Source: Magnolia sinica (lineage: Eukaryota > Streptophyta > Magnoliopsida > Magnoliales > Magnoliaceae). Taken from it: a stretch of DNA of 64,000 nt. The notes under the pieces were generated by a model that searched no databases, was not told where the DNA came from, and was given only the letters and a program-made list of their open reading frames with translations. This document shows, piece after piece, positions 1-14,000 of the stretch; the stretch's first letter is position 1, and each line of letters begins with the position of its first letter. Made by a program: the position numbers and the translations under genes. Location: the NCBI RefSeq assembly GCF_029962835.1, contig NC_080577.1, forward strand, positions 3,162,001 to 3,226,000, given 5' to 3'.

Positions 1-1580
1 TTATTTATTTGTTTGATATAAATCTAGAAATTTCAGATTTTGTTGGATAAGATCTCACAAGTGGTTGTGCTCATACCCAAAATAACAGCATTTCAAGTCT
101 TGGAGTTTAGTCGGGGCGAAGCAGAGTGAGGATTTAACCATCGGCTTACTTTTAGTCATATCTGTATTTGTATTTTAAAAAATAAATAGTAAATTGTATA
201 GCAGGAACTTAGAAGTGAGTTTAGGCTGTAATACTTAAAGATTGTATTTGATTAACGTTGTTTACTGTAATGAGTTTTAATTAAGTGTAGTTGTGAATGT
301 TTAAAATTGAATCATGTCCTGAGATTCGGAGTCAGGTTAGACCAACTCAGGTATCGGATTTTGGGGCGTGACACCCTTTACTTGATGACATTAAAATAGG
401 CGGTTAAGAGAGAATCTACGCATGGTCCCAACTTAGAAAAAGTGAGATATTCAAAGGCTACAATCATCAAAGATATTCTCGGGTGCATGGGGCCATCGAC
501 AGTGGGGTCCACAATTTCAATGGTATGAGTAAATGAAACATGATTCCACTTGTATAAATTGAAAATAGCATGTTTGTCTTTCATCATCAATTTGCAAGTT
601 ATCCAGCCGCTTTATGGAGCTTGTTTGCCACTATTTATTAGTTCGGTGCAAGTGCAATACATCCCTGTGAACCTGAAAGTCATCTTGTCCGTTCAAACTG
701 TCTTGAATCTCCTGATCGCAGCCCATCATCTAATTTTGCCGTTGAATTTGAGCAGGCTGACCTTTTAATTCAAACCCATTTGATAGCTACAAAATGGATG
801 GTTAGGATCATGTGATCAGAATGATCATGGTCTATTGACCATCGAGAATGGGGCGCTTATTTAAATGGTTTAGATTTCTAGGATTCCACAATCTAATGAA
901 GAGGAGTGCCAATTCCAAACACCACTTTGTATTTAAACGCACCCGCGTGCCAGCTGTACACGTGTGGTGGACTTGGGACGTTGATTGGGAGGTGTTGGCA
1001 CTGGATGTGTCCTGTCTTAAAACCCGAAATGGCCCACTAATCAGGTGATCAACTCGTGCAGAGCTTGGATGCTGAAGGTACGCTATGATTTTCTGTTCAT
1101 TTCTTTATTCATGTTTGGCCCATGTGATAAATGGACGGGCAGGCATACGCAAGCTTACCACCTTATTAACGGCTCTGATGCTTCGCGCGCATGCGCACGT
1201 ATTGCCGCATGTACTTTCGGATGACCGATCATATCCCATGTGGGGAGCGGATTCGGTCGGTACGGGTTAAAAAATAAAGCAGATGCAAATCCAGGAGGAC
1301 AAACGGTGATGATTGATCATTAAAGACTTCTTACGGTGGTTATAAAAGTTTTGGATTAAGCTTTTATTTGTGTTTTCCCTTCATCCAGACCTGTGTGGAA
1401 TTATCAATCGGATATGGAAAATAAACATTACGGTAAGCCTTAGGAAGTTTTTAACGTTGAGCGTTCAATCACCACTGTTACTTGCAGTGTGGTCCACCTG
1501 GGATTTTCATTTTCTTCTTTTTAATTATGACTTAAAATGATCAGAAATACTGATGGACCGAATGCGCTCCATCTCGTGTG
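1..1580. other. Upstream spacer, no gene recognised
   Basis: No open frame here resembles a known protein and no splice-linked exons are apparent. The stretch at about 1320-1560 (growth of phrases such as ggttataaaagttttggatta and cacttgg-like blocks) resembles half of the MITE-like inverted segments seen elsewhere in the window, so part of it is probably decayed transposon. Confidence 0.5.
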
Positions 1581-1970
1581 GATGCGGATTGCGTACTACC
1601 CCCGCCCGTCCCTAGCTCTGAACGGGCAGTTCTGTGGGCGGGCCCACCGTGATGTATCTGTACATCCAAGCCGTCTATCCCTTTTCTCAGATTATTTTAA
1701 GCATTAAAATGAAAATGAAGCAGATCCAACGGTCAAATGGACCGCACAATAGATGACTCGAACAATGCTTTATGCATTTTAATGCAACCAAGCTTATTAT
1801 TTGGTGTGGTCCACTTAAGCGTTGGATCTGCCTCATTTTTTCGCTTATGCGTTAAAATAATCTGAGAAAAGGGATTGGCGGCTTGGATGTAAAGATAAAT
1901 CACGGTGGGCCCGCCCACAGAACTGTCCGTTCGGAGCTAGGGACGAGCGTTGGTAGTACGCAATCCGCGT
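1581..1970. mobile_element. Hairpin MITE, Mutator-like
   Basis: The two halves are almost perfect reverse complements for about 170 bp each. The termini read GATGCGGATTGCGTACTACC on the left and, reverse-complemented, GACGCGGATTGCGTACTACC on the right (19 of 20 match). A 12-bp direct repeat, ccatctcgtgtg, flanks it at 1569-1580 and 1971-1982. Long inverted arms starting with G and a flanking repeat of about 9-12 bp suggest a Mutator-type MITE. It has no coding capacity. It lies about 0.66 kb upstream of the probable promoter of gene 1. Confidence 0.85.
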
Positions 1971-1982
1971 CCATCTCGTGTG

Positions 1983-2632
1983 TCCGCGGCGAAAGCAGAG
2001 CTTCCGGAGTAATGAAAGGAGGTGCTTGATGTGCTAGTAGAACGTCATGGTCCATGGACGTGCACTCAAAAAAATGGTATGTTTAGCTGACATGAAACTC
2101 CATCAAACCGTTCAAATCATGGGATTGGGATCCACTTCATCTAGATTAAATATTAAAATGACATCATTTAAACCATCAAAACCTTAGATTAGCAGATATT
2201 TGTAAATTGGATATAGGCCATTGAAAATTTTCATTTTAATGGCCTATTAGATGTCTCCAATCAGATGTTTAGATCATCATTTCGGTGCAATAAATTCCCT
2301 TATAATCCACATACAATAAGTAATACGATTTATACGGTTTATTTAAATTAAATATATTCAAATTAGTACCTGAACATGAACAGTCAAACTCTGCCAGAGT
2401 ACCAAACGTTTTCGCACGTGATCAACCGCAACAAGCATGTCCCGTGGCCGGAAAATTACCTCCTCAGAGCAAACAAAACGGAAAGAACTAACCGAACCGA
2501 GCCCAGCCGAGCCGAGAAGCCGGTCGGAACCTCGAGCTCTACGTTGAACTTTTTTTTACCACAGTCTAAAAGAGAAATCAAATAAAAATTTCATTTAAAA
2601 AAAAAAAAATTTTCGGAAAATTAATTAAAAAG
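1983..2632. other. Proximal upstream region of gene 1
   Basis: AT-rich spacer with no recognisable coding sequence. A poly(A) tract lies at about 2596-2608, just before the TATA-like site. Promoter elements beyond the TATA-like site cannot be identified by eye. Confidence 0.4.
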
Positions 2633-2644
2633 CAGTATATAAGG
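2633..2644 (+). promoter_or_regulatory. TATA-like box of gene 1
   Basis: The sequence agtatataaggc is a good plant TATA box. It lies upstream of a pyrimidine-rich leader (2670-2800) and about 490 bp before the proposed start codon at 3129. Transcription would begin near 2665-2680. This placement is inferred from sequence only. Confidence 0.5.
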
Positions 2645-2664
2645 CAGAGCAGTGGGCTCGTTTG

Positions 2665-3128
2665 GTAGGAATTTTATTTTATTTTTCGTTCTTTTATTTT
2701 TCTTTTATTTTTCCGTCGTCTCTTCTCAGTGCAGTTGCAGAAAACCTCCAGCAGCGTTCCTGCCCTAGGAATATCCTTCCTTTTCTCCTCTTCTTCTCAG
2801 GTAAACTTCTCAAATCCCTGAAATTCTGCTTCTCAAACCAGAAATTCCTCTTAAAATCTCATCCTGCATGCCTTGAATCTTCAATTCCTCGCTTGCTTGC
2901 TGCTTTTTCGCTGTAAATCTTGCTAGATTCAGTTAGAAGAACTTGTAAATCTAAATGCGGTTGAGCTCTGATGTGGAGCAGTTGCAGAGATTCCAGACTC
3001 TGCCTTTCCGTTTATATTCTTCCCTTTTACTGCTTGCTGATTTTCGGATTTTTTTACTGAGAGCTTGGTTTCTCTTTGTTGTTGCTTGAATCGGTAGCTT
3101 GAGGGGGTACGAGAGTTCCGCCTACTGC
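2665..3128 (+). other. Probable 5' untranslated leader of gene 1
   Basis: A CT-rich leader-like stretch follows the TATA-like box. A possible splice donor (ctcag|gtaaac at 2799-2800) suggests a small leader intron before the exon with the start codon, with a possible acceptor at ggtag near 3099. Whether this intron is used cannot be decided from the sequence. Confidence 0.4.
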
Positions 3129-6100
3129 ATGGCAGAGGTTCGTGCTTTTGTGAAGGTAATGCTCGCAAGATCTTGCTTTGCACGTTGTTTTCTTCTATTG
3201 CATTGAGAATTCTGAAGGATTCTGTGGCAGTCTCTTTTCATGAATTTCATTAATGCTCAGAGGAATTAGAAGATCTTTGATTGCCTGCTAGCTTACTAGC
3301 TTCTGATGTTAGAAAAGGAATAGAAGGGAAGCAATTAGTTCTTTCGGTTTAGGGAAATTTTAAGGTTTATAGTGGGATTTCATGTTTCTAATTATATATG
3401 TTTTGTGGCTTTTCGCTGTTCTTTTAATTTCTAATCCTGGCTTTTGCATGCATCGGTATCTTGATTGCCTATTTCTGGTAAATGATTGGTAGTTTTTATT
3501 GCTTTTTTAAAAAAATAAAAAATAAAAATCCTTAGAAGTATTCCTCTATCAATCAAGGTAATTTGATTGCTTTCATGTTTTACTATATCTGGTAATGTGG
3601 ATTGGAATTTGGTCTCCTAAGTTATTGGTGGGATTAATTCCTCTTGAATATTCTTCTGTGTCGCTTTGTTGTCGCTTGATATGTCTGCATGAATTGCAGC
3701 GAAGCGGAAGCCAGAGTGCTAAGGAAGATAAGCTCGTAATAATAAGTTTCAAAGCCGACTTCATTTTTGTCGTGTATTAGTTCAAGGAGGATGTGCATGC
3801 ATCCTCCGAGAAAATCTGAAATAAGGGCATCTGGTTCTTTTCTATTCATGTGAGAAATACGTTGTTTCATGTATTCAGTATAATTTGTTGTTCTCTGGTA
3901 TGTTATCTGAATACGTGTGATGCATCTTCTGAGGCACCAAGTCCAATCCTTGAAATGTATTACTGACTAAACCTGTTAAGACATGGAGCGGATACACAAT
4001 AGTAAAGAAAGATTCCAATTTAATAATGCATGATTCAATCTATGAACCGTAAGCTATTAAATTACCAACCTTAAAAAGTTATTATGACATAAATCATGTT
4101 TTGGATTCACTATCATCCCTCTCGTTGAAGCAGAATCAGGAATATGAGTTGAATATTTACTTGCTATGCATCAGATTTTTCAATTTCAATTGATGGCCAT
4201 TACGTCTTTTTCCTAATAGAATTGAATGTGCCAGTCTTTTGGTTGTTACTATCAAAATGCAGTAAAAGCTAATCATCACCTTCCTCATCTTAGCCTCTTT
4301 CCTAACAATTTGGGGCTGGCTTTTAAATGGTAGATTGTCAAAAGTTTTATGAATGGTTGTCCATCAAACATCTATTCTGGCAGTATGGTGTATGCCAGCC
4401 CATGAGATGCATATGTGGTTCCATATTGGAAATGTCTCTCCTCTTATGCCTAAAACATGTGAAGCCTATTTTTGACAAGTGCTTCTCTTGGGTGTGTTGT
4501 CTATAAAAGGGGGAACATATGTAGAGAGAGGGTGACTCCTTGTGAGAGGTCTTTGGGTATGGTGAGCGAATGGGAGAGATTTGAGTCTTCTCTAATTTCT
4601 TTTGTTTTAGTGAAGAAGTAAACTACGTGTTGCTGCCCTGTGGAGTGGGACATTGTCGAACCACATAAATCCTTTGTTCTTCGTCTCTTATTATTCTTTT
4701 GCTCATTTCATTTGTAGGATTTTTCTGTTATACCGATTTTGTATAGGTGTTTTTCTACAACAATTGGTATCAAAGCCAGAGCCTAAAGGTTATGAAGCCT
4801 TTTAGCATAAAATTAGTGTTTTCTTTGCTATTGCAACTATGTTTCAGATGGTTGGGTTAGGTTCTAATTTCTACAAAATTTGAGTTGTCAGAGTTCAATG
4901 GATCCAATTATGTTGTTGTGGAAATTGAAGATGAACATGGTGTTGGTGAAGGAAGGTTATGCAATTACGATTGAAGGAAAAGAAAAGAAATTTGTAGAGA
5001 TGAAAATTATGGATTTTGAGCATAAAAACTAGTTAGCCACAACGGAGCTTCTTTTGCTAGATGATTCGGCTTTGTTGAGCTTGTCTGATCAAACCATAGC
5101 CAAAGATTTGTTGGAAAAATTACGAAACCTATATGAAGGAAAATAAATGTCAAACGAGATCTTTCTTCAACTTTAGGTGTACACTTGAAGATGAAAGGTG
5201 GTTCATCTTTGCAAGAACACTTGAATGGGTTTTATGCCCCAATTAGCATATTGGCGACGGTTGATATGAAAATTGATAACAAAGGAAAGATTGCGTTTCT
5301 GTTTTGTCAATTCTAGATTCGTGGGATGGTTTGATTATGAATAACTCTGAGAGTCTTCAAATAATGTTAATTAGCCTGTTGACTTAGATGATCTACAAGT
5401 TGATGATGTGGTTGAAAATGAAGTTGTTGAAGAGCATGCAAAAGAAATTCGAGGTGTTGAAACTCTCAAAGTGATCAAGGCCAACTCAAAAGAGCTACAA
5501 AACGTTCTGTTCAACTTAAATATATGTTATGGCTTATGCTTGTATGACAAAAGAATGTGAGCTACAAAAGACATGGATTAGTTGAATTATCTAGGGGGTG
5601 GAAGGCTATTGGTTGTAGGTGGGCTTACAAGCTGAAGAAAGAGACTAGCCAGATCATTGAAAGATATAAAGTCGATTGGTGGCTAACAGCACATCCTGAT
5701 TTATAGTTTGTAAAACTTATGGTTGGGTATTTACAGTTTGTAAAACTGAATGATCCTATAATTTTATTTTATTTTTATAAATTCCAAACTATCAATTTTA
5801 CGAACTGATTTATAGTTCTATAAACTATAAATTAGGATGTGCTATTAGTGGCAAAATAATATAATAAAAAATCAAGTGTTGACTTTGATGAGATATTTTT
5901 TTTCCAATTGAGTACTATTCGTACTATATTGAGTATGACAATGGTGCTTGACTTAAGAGCTTTGACAGTTAAATGTAAAATCAACCTTTGTTGCACAAAA
6001 ATCTTGATGATGAAGTGCATGTGGCTAAACTAGAAGCCTTTATTGATAAAAATAAGAAGAATCTAGTTTGCCGGGTTAAGTAAATCGATTTGCATTCTGA

Positions 6101-9100
6101 AACATACGCTAAGGTGTTGGTACAAGCGGTTTGATTCTTTCACCGTGAGCTTCGGATTATAGAGATGTGAGGAAGTTCATTCTCTATTTTAATGTTAATC
6201 TTGGCTATGGTATTAGTGGCTTCATTATCTTGTTACTATATGTTGATGACATATTGGTTGTAGGTATTAGTAAAGATAGCATTGTAAAGTTGAAAGATCT
6301 TTTAGCTAGGGAATTTGATATCAAGGATTTTGGGTGCCATTAATCAAATTCTTGGGATGGCAGTACTCAGAGACTGGGAAAACATGAAATTTTAGGTAAT
6401 TTAAAAGATTTATGTTACAAGAATTTTGTGTCGTTTCGATATTTAGAATTCTAATCCAATTAGTACTCCATTTTCTATTGGTTACAAGCCATCTTGAAAT
6501 CAATCTCGTAGCATAGAAATGGAGAAGATAGATATGTTTTAATTACTATATTCATTGGTAGTAAAGAAGCCTTATATTGAGACTTACACAAGTTGCAGGG
6601 GCAATCAATAAACACATGGTTAAACGAGACCTTGCACATGCAGAAATGAGAACTTGCACACATAGAGGGAGTAGTTAATAAATATATGGCTAAACTAAGT
6701 AGAGATCATTGGACCGTGATGTAGTGGATCTATTGTTACTTGAATGGGTACTTTTGAGGCTGATTGATGCAGGACATGAAATTCAACTATGATGTGCAAG
6801 ATTTTCAGGCTTTAGATCACACTAGTTAAGAAACAGTTATACAAAATTCAACATCCCACACAAAGTTCAAGCACTCATTCAAGGGGAATCTTATGCGGAT
6901 CCAAGCCTACACATGCTAGGGTCGGATCAATCAAAATTATAGACTAAACAATAATCAGAGGGTAAATTCATCCACACATGCACAGAAATAATTCCTCAAT
7001 CCAAGAGATTCACAGATTTCAATTCGGGGAACCTTAAGGTTGAAGAAGTGGCATAAAATTGGGGATTTGAGTAATTTAGGGTCAGGTTTAGGGATTTTGG
7101 GTGAAAGAGGAGTAAAAGAGAGGGGAGAGATGAACCAGAGAAGTACCGCACGCGGGGATAGCAGCAATGGCCTAAACGCACGTGCGTGTCATCCCCGCAC
7201 ATGTGTAGGGTCCACTATTCAAAAAAAGGCCACATTGGCCCTGGTCGGCCATGGATGGACTCTAACACCACCAAATCTCAGCTCGATCCGATGCACAGTT
7301 TGTGCGTGATGCTTCACCGAAGTTTTAGCCCTCCTGTAGGGCCAGATTATGGAAATCTGTTGTAGATGGGGAAATGCCTACAAATATTGATGGATTTGCA
7401 GATGGAATGCTTGCAGGAGAAGATAAATATGGATGGAAGAAGGTGGTAGCGATTTGGGATGGATGTGGTTTCGCACCACGGTAGTTAGCCCTTCGAAGAA
7501 GGGAGAGTTTCACACCCAATTAGGCTTCACAACTCAGAGAGGAGTAGACTATAAGGGTGCCTATTTATAATAAAACCCTATACTCCAAAACTCGCGCCAT
7601 GTGCGCAACCTATTACTTGGCGACGAAATAATAAAAAATAACAATTTATCAAAGCAATCTAAACCGTCCATGATATTCCTAATAACAATAATAAGCAAAA
7701 CTCAAAGTACTAGATTAATTAGAATAGTGGGCCACGATCATGAGAACCCATGGTGGAATTCACATGACTATTGGGTCCACCCCAACGAACCAAAACGCAG
7801 TCCTCTAACTAGGAGGCCCTCCCTGGACGTTGCCATCGATCCAGATCGATGGTGGGGCCCTCCTCCTCCTTGCATATGTGCGTGTGCACGAGATGTCCCC
7901 ATCACTGATATTTATTATAGTTGTTAAAACTTAAAGTTGAATGCAGATTGTGTAAGAGATTATGATAGGAAAAGATTAGCCACTCATATGTTTTCTTTTT
8001 TTGGTTGGTGGTTGGGTTAGGAGTCATTTAGTAAATTGAAAAATAACGCTTGAAAATTCATTTAAGTGCTGAAAACTTAGAAGTGTTGAATTTTTGTAGT
8101 TATAAATGCTGAAAAAATTGTTTGGTAATTTGTTTGGAGAAAGTCCTGATATATGAAAATAAACACTTTTTTCAAAAAAATAAAAAAACTTGTTTAGCAA
8201 GCACAAACCACAAATGTCTAAAAATTGAAAATTTGTCATATTTGCTCATATTGTCTCAATTTTTGTATTTTGTAGAGTATGAGATGAAACCTGTTATTGC
8301 CATGCTACTAAATTTGGCACACCTATGCCCAATCTAATAAAAGTTTAATGCTACCCTTTTGTGTATTCCAGGAAGAGAGTGTCACTTAATTTATAAGTTT
8401 CAACCCTTACTATTTTAGGAAGTTCAATGGTGAATTGCAGGTAAGGAGAAATTGAAGGTCAATTAGATGCATGTGTGAGATCTGTGTCAGATATCTCATG
8501 AATGGCTCAAATATCTAGTGGGTGTGTCATGCCAATCAAGACTATGCAGATATTGGGTTTGGATATGGCCTAATTGTGATAGGTCATCCTTTGATCTCGT
8601 CATGCAACAAGTCTAGATGTTCACAGCGTACATCTCTTTGATTGGACCACCATCTGATCATTTTAAACCATCAAATGTATTCAATGGGTATTTATTGGGC
8701 CATAGAATGATTTTTACCCTAATCTTGCATTGAATCAGATCTATTGAAAACAAAATTGAATGGCTACGATCTCATTTGGACGGATCTGGTCAGGCATGGT
8801 CCAATCTAACCATATCATCTTGAAAAACACATTAATAAACCCATTTAGACCAAATTTTGTCCAAATCCGATCAGCGGATGAGGAGATATGGTCTATTGAA
8901 GGAACAAGCCTTCTTGAATATTTGTTTTTGTCGCGATCCATGCCCCAATCTTGAGAGACCCCTTGATTTGATGGATCTCGAAGCACTAGACATCATGGAA
9001 GGCTAGATCTCTCAAAGGAGATGAAAAAAATGCCAAAATGGGACACAAAAAAATGATGTTAGATTTTGCATTTTTTTTTTGTCAACATGTGTGATGACAC

Positions 9101-11047
9101 CCAATTTTGCTCATCTAAGATCTGATTACTCACCTCTTCGTTTGGGATGTACGACTACTTGTTTTGAAGTTATAAATGAGTATTATAAAATGTATTGTTC
9201 ACATCTCGAAAGGAGATTAGAAACACCTCGGAAACTAGGCCATAAATTTAAATCGTTATTACTACACATGTGGCCCGATGTGCAACGATACACCAACTTC
9301 AACGTACAAGATCCCAACGTTCCAATCTTCGTTTGGGACATGCTTCTACTTGTTTAGAAGTTATAAATGAATACTATAAGATGTGCGGTCCACTTTGTGA
9401 AAGAAGTCTAAAAATACTTCAAAAAATGGGCTATAAAGTCAAATCGTTATTACCACACGTGGCCCGGATGTGCGGTGACACACCAAACTCGACGTACAAG
9501 ATCTCAATGTTTCGATCTTCGTTTGGGACATGCGACCTCTTGTTTCAAAGTTATCAATGAGTACACTACGAGATGTGCGCTCCACTTCATGAAAGGAGTA
9601 GAAATACATTGAGAAATAGGCTACGATGTCAAATCGTCATTACCGCACATGTGGCTCGGATGTGTACCAACACACCAACTTCTATGTCCAAGATTTCAGC
9701 ACTCCGATCTCTATTTTGGGCGAGTGATCCCTCATTTTGAAGGGCTTGACCGGTACTTCGAGATTAATGGTTTACATATGTGATCAGACCTCGTAAGGTG
9801 GCCTAAAAAGTGTTGTCATTTTTTAGATGAGGAAGTGCATTATTCTTATTTTAAATTATTGATACAAAGTAAAATCACTTACCCGATTCCGCATTAAGTG
9901 ATAAGTCAAGAGAGAGGAGCTGAAAAAATAAACCATTTTTTCAGCGAAAATTGAAATTAAGCACTTAATTATGTGGATTTACCAAATGCCCTGAATAAGG
10001 GAAAATCACTGAAGACACCAAAATTAAGTGATAAGTGTTGAAAATAAGTTTTATCAAACTGGCCCTTAGTTGGATGTTGAGATTACAGTCAATGGTGTCT
10101 ATTACAAAAGCATATTACATGTCAGCTACACAAGCATGCACAAAAGATATCTGGTTGAAAATGTTGTTAGCAAAATTAAAGTTCAGGCAAAAAGTGGTGG
10201 TGGTTCATTGTGATAGTCAAAACATATCATACTTAGCTAAGAATCTAGTGTTTCATGCTTACAAGCAATTAATGTACATTATCACTTTGTTTGTGGACAG
10301 TGGAAGATAGCCACATCTCTTTGCAAAAGATTTACACGAACAACAAAGCAACAAATACGTTGACAAAGCCTACTGAGAGGGAGAAGTTTATTTAGTGCTG
10401 GACTTTTCGTGGGCTTGTTATTACCTAACGATTGGTGATGATTGTTTTTCACACTATTAGATGAACTAGTCTTCATGTGGGAAAATGTTTAGGAAGTGTC
10501 GTGTATATGTATGAGATATGTTTGCATTTCCATATTGGAAATGTCTCCTTTTATATCTAAAATGTTTGAAGCCTAGTTTTGGTAAGTGCTTCCCTTCTGT
10601 GTGTTGCCTATAAAAGGGTAAGCAATAAACATAGTAGAAAGAGGGTGACTTATGAGATCTTTTTGTATGGTGAGAGAGTGGGAGAGAAGTGAGTCTCGTA
10701 TTCTTCGATTTCTCTTGTTTTAGTGAAGAGGAAAGTTCTATGATCCTGCTTCATTGATTAAGCAAATTGTCAAACCATGTAATATTGTGTGCCTCGTCAC
10801 TTGTTATTCTTTTGCTCCTTTCATTTTTAGGATTTTTTTTTTTTTCATTTACCTCGATTGTATGTTGGCATTTGTTGCAAGAATGTCAACTTTCCTATTT
10901 ACCCATAATGTTGGAACTAGCCATGGAGAGAACTTCGCATTAACTACCACTTGCCAACATGGTTCCACCCACAATTGTTAAAATCTTATGACTTAACCTT
11001 ATGATTCATTTTGAATCATATTAGAAATGAATTGAATCTACTTCTTT

Positions 11048-11089
<42 letters not shown>

Positions 11090-14000
11090 TTTTTATTGAA
11101 AATTAAAGGCAGTGATTTTTATTAAAGAAAGAGAAAGACAAACAAACTAAATGACGAACGACCAAGAGACCGAAGAGGCCCAAGTCATTACATCCTTGAC
11201 GCCCTGCTGAAGACCTCATCTGACAACCTATGAGGATTCATGAAGTAAAGATCATTCTGCTCTCATGATTCATTAGAAGCCCCTAGTTGAGAGGGCATCT
11301 ACTCACAATGGAAAAGGTCAGGAAATCCATCCCACACTTCTCCAGCAAAAGCACATTGAAAATAGATGATTGATTGGCTCCGCATCATGCATGTACATGG
11401 TACAAATATCAGGAAAAATCATTTGCGCTTTTTGCAAATTGTCCACCGTGAAGATCCTATTCCTTCTAGCCAACTACATGAAAGTAGCAACCTGGGGAGG
11501 CCTTCCATAAGGCCAAATGAATTCGATTGGAGCTTTCAATGGCCTCGGATCAAGAACACAGATCGCCCCGTAAAATGAACGAATGAAAAAACTGCCCAAC
11601 CTCTTAAGCAATGGTATTCAAAAAATGGTCACGTAGTTCATACAACTAGGAGCAAGCCATGGTGCAAGAATTATGCCAATTGGATGGTTGTAACCCTTTG
11701 GATGGGGCCAATTTGTTACAACTATTTGTTGCATACGAGCCATAAATCACATGGTTATAATCATCAAATCACAATATTGCTTTAGAATCATTAGAAATAC
11801 AAAGCGGGATCTATCTACTAGATGTTTCAAGAAGATGATTGGACCTATTTTATTTCTCCAGTGAATCTATCCATTTTCATGCTATTGATCGGAAGCTCAG
11901 GATCATCTGATTGGCATGAGTTTTCACCATTGCTTGCTCTTGGTTGCATGAATGAACAAATGGTTCGGATCAACAATAGCTGTTTAAAAGGTTTGGCGAC
12001 ATTGCTAACGTCCCTACACACACAATAGGGGGATGTTAGCAAAATCCACAGACAACTAACCACTTACTCTAAAAGCTCCCACAAGCCACCTCACTCGAGC
12101 CCAGTGTGAAAAGGCCCATGCATTAATCAGCCCCAGTGAGGAGTCTCGAACACAAGACCTCCTATTTTGGTACAATTTTGATACAGGACGACTAACCACT
12201 TGCTCCAAAAGCTTGAATTGATAGAGTGTGGCGAATTAGTCCCTTCATCTCATACCCTTGACCCTGCATCTCATGGGCCCCACATCACATGAGTTCCACA
12301 TCACACGAGCCACCCGCCTCACACAAGTTGCCCACCCCGAGTGTGCCCTGCATCCCACAGGCCACCCCACTTGACCCGGTGTGAAAATGCCCTTCCATTA
12401 ATGGTACACTTGAATGGACCTGGAACCCACGTGATGAGTGTTAGACATCCAATTCGCGAATTAGGCGCATCCTCTCTAGACAAAGGGATGCTCCAGTGAT
12501 CAGTCAGATCCGAAACTCAAGTGGTGACACCATTTGGAACAGTGCCAATTCATGCCCAAAACCCCTAAAATCACTTTGGTGACCCACCTAAGTTTTTGAA
12601 TGGCTTGAATGTTAGTTAGCCCCTTCATCAAGGTGGGGCACTCACAATTTGAGCCATCAATTGCCCATTTATTTCAACCATGAAGCCTGCATGATAAATG
12701 GATCATCTTGGTTTCCGCTCTAGCTTGCAGAAATAATATTCTCTAATTCATTCATAGTTTTGTAGTGTTGGTAAATTCATCCTCACGTTGTTATGCTACT
12801 ATGGAAGAATTTGTTAGGCTTTGGAACACTTTGGTCCTTTATTAAGAAGTGCAATAAATTCTTTTACATAACTGCATAATGTTTCTGCCTATGGAATTCA
12901 CAGTGCTAGCATTCTGTCCATCATTCTTTCCTCAAAGCTTATATATATAATTTAATATTTTTTGGACATTAAAAATCCGTTAGACTGGATATTTTGCACT
13001 CATATACTTCAGGGTGGCTTCTTTGTCTGAATAGCACTGAAAGACTGTTTATATGTATGTCTTTCTTTTCCGCTCTATTTGGCTCTTCACTAAAACTGTT
13101 ACCTTTCAGAAAAAAAAGTTTTGGAGAATAGACTAGTTACATTAATTCATAATAAGTGTGATGCAATGTTTTAAGGGAGAATGCCTAAGGAAAGACATTC
13201 AACCTCCCTGGAGATTAGGCCCTCCTGAGAAGCCCATAAAATTAGTGAAAAGTAGTAAAAAGAGATTGAAAAAGAAGTTGGAAAAACATTTTGTTCTTCA
13301 TTTTTTAAGCACATACCGTCAATGCATGCCAATATCATATAAAACTACATGCTAGACATTACACGTACTAAATAATAAAATTAAGTGTTAGTAAAACTAA
13401 AAATTTGAAATGAAAGCCACGTCAAGAAAAGAGAAGGTAAGAAAAGTAGCACAATTACATCAAGTCAACAAATTACATTTAAAAAATAAAGGTCAATGAA
13501 AGAGGGTTTCTCTTCCTCCTAGCGTCCTAGACCTTGTTATCTAAGAAATTATTGTATGAGCAGTATGTTGTTGAGATTTGCATTTCATTCGTTAGTCAAG
13601 CAGATATGTGAAGGCCAGGAACCTTGAATTGGAGAACTTAGAACCCAAAACTCAACCTTGATTCCTTATGCAAGTGAAGAAGCCGAAATGAATCTTTAAT
13701 ACACAGCAACTGTAAACCAAGATTTTCTAAATGTTGGGAAATTTGAAAACTCAAGGAAAAAGGAAACAGGTGTATGCTTCTCACTGTTTTAAAAAGTAGA
13801 AAAATAGAACATGTCATTCCAATTTCTCTACTTAGCTAAATGTCGTAGGAGCGTGAACGCTTATTTTTTCTTCAGAATCATGCCATACCAAGTCTCATAG
13901 ATTGAGTAAAGACTGCCTGATGTGGGGCTTGGCAGATCTGGGACTCAGGACTTCTTCATCCTTGACTAAAGAATGCATGAAGTGGGGCTCTATGGATCTA

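Larger units (their letters stand above)
4386..10879 (+). mobile_element. Degenerate Ty1/copia LTR retrotransposon
   Basis: Two related LTRs (about 4386-4762 and 10496-10879) share the blocks ccatattggaaatgtctc, ctataaaagggg-like TATA sequence and tagtgaagaggaaa-like text. A primer-binding site, ttggtatcaaagcc, complementary to initiator tRNA-Met, follows the left LTR at about 4764. Fragments on the + strand are, in order, gag (LVKEGYAITIEGKEKK, about 4935-5000; GGSSLQEHLNGF, about 5200), reverse transcriptase (AIGCRWAYKLKKET, about 5605; LLYVDDILVVG, about 6235) and RNase H (LSWMLRLQSMVS, about 10070; VVVHCDSQNISYLAKN, about 10200). RT before RNase H is the copia order. Stops and frameshifts are everywhere, and protease and most of integrase are not recognisable. 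No clear target duplication remains. It is interrupted by the insertions at 6765-7904 and 8018-10067. Confidence 0.8.
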
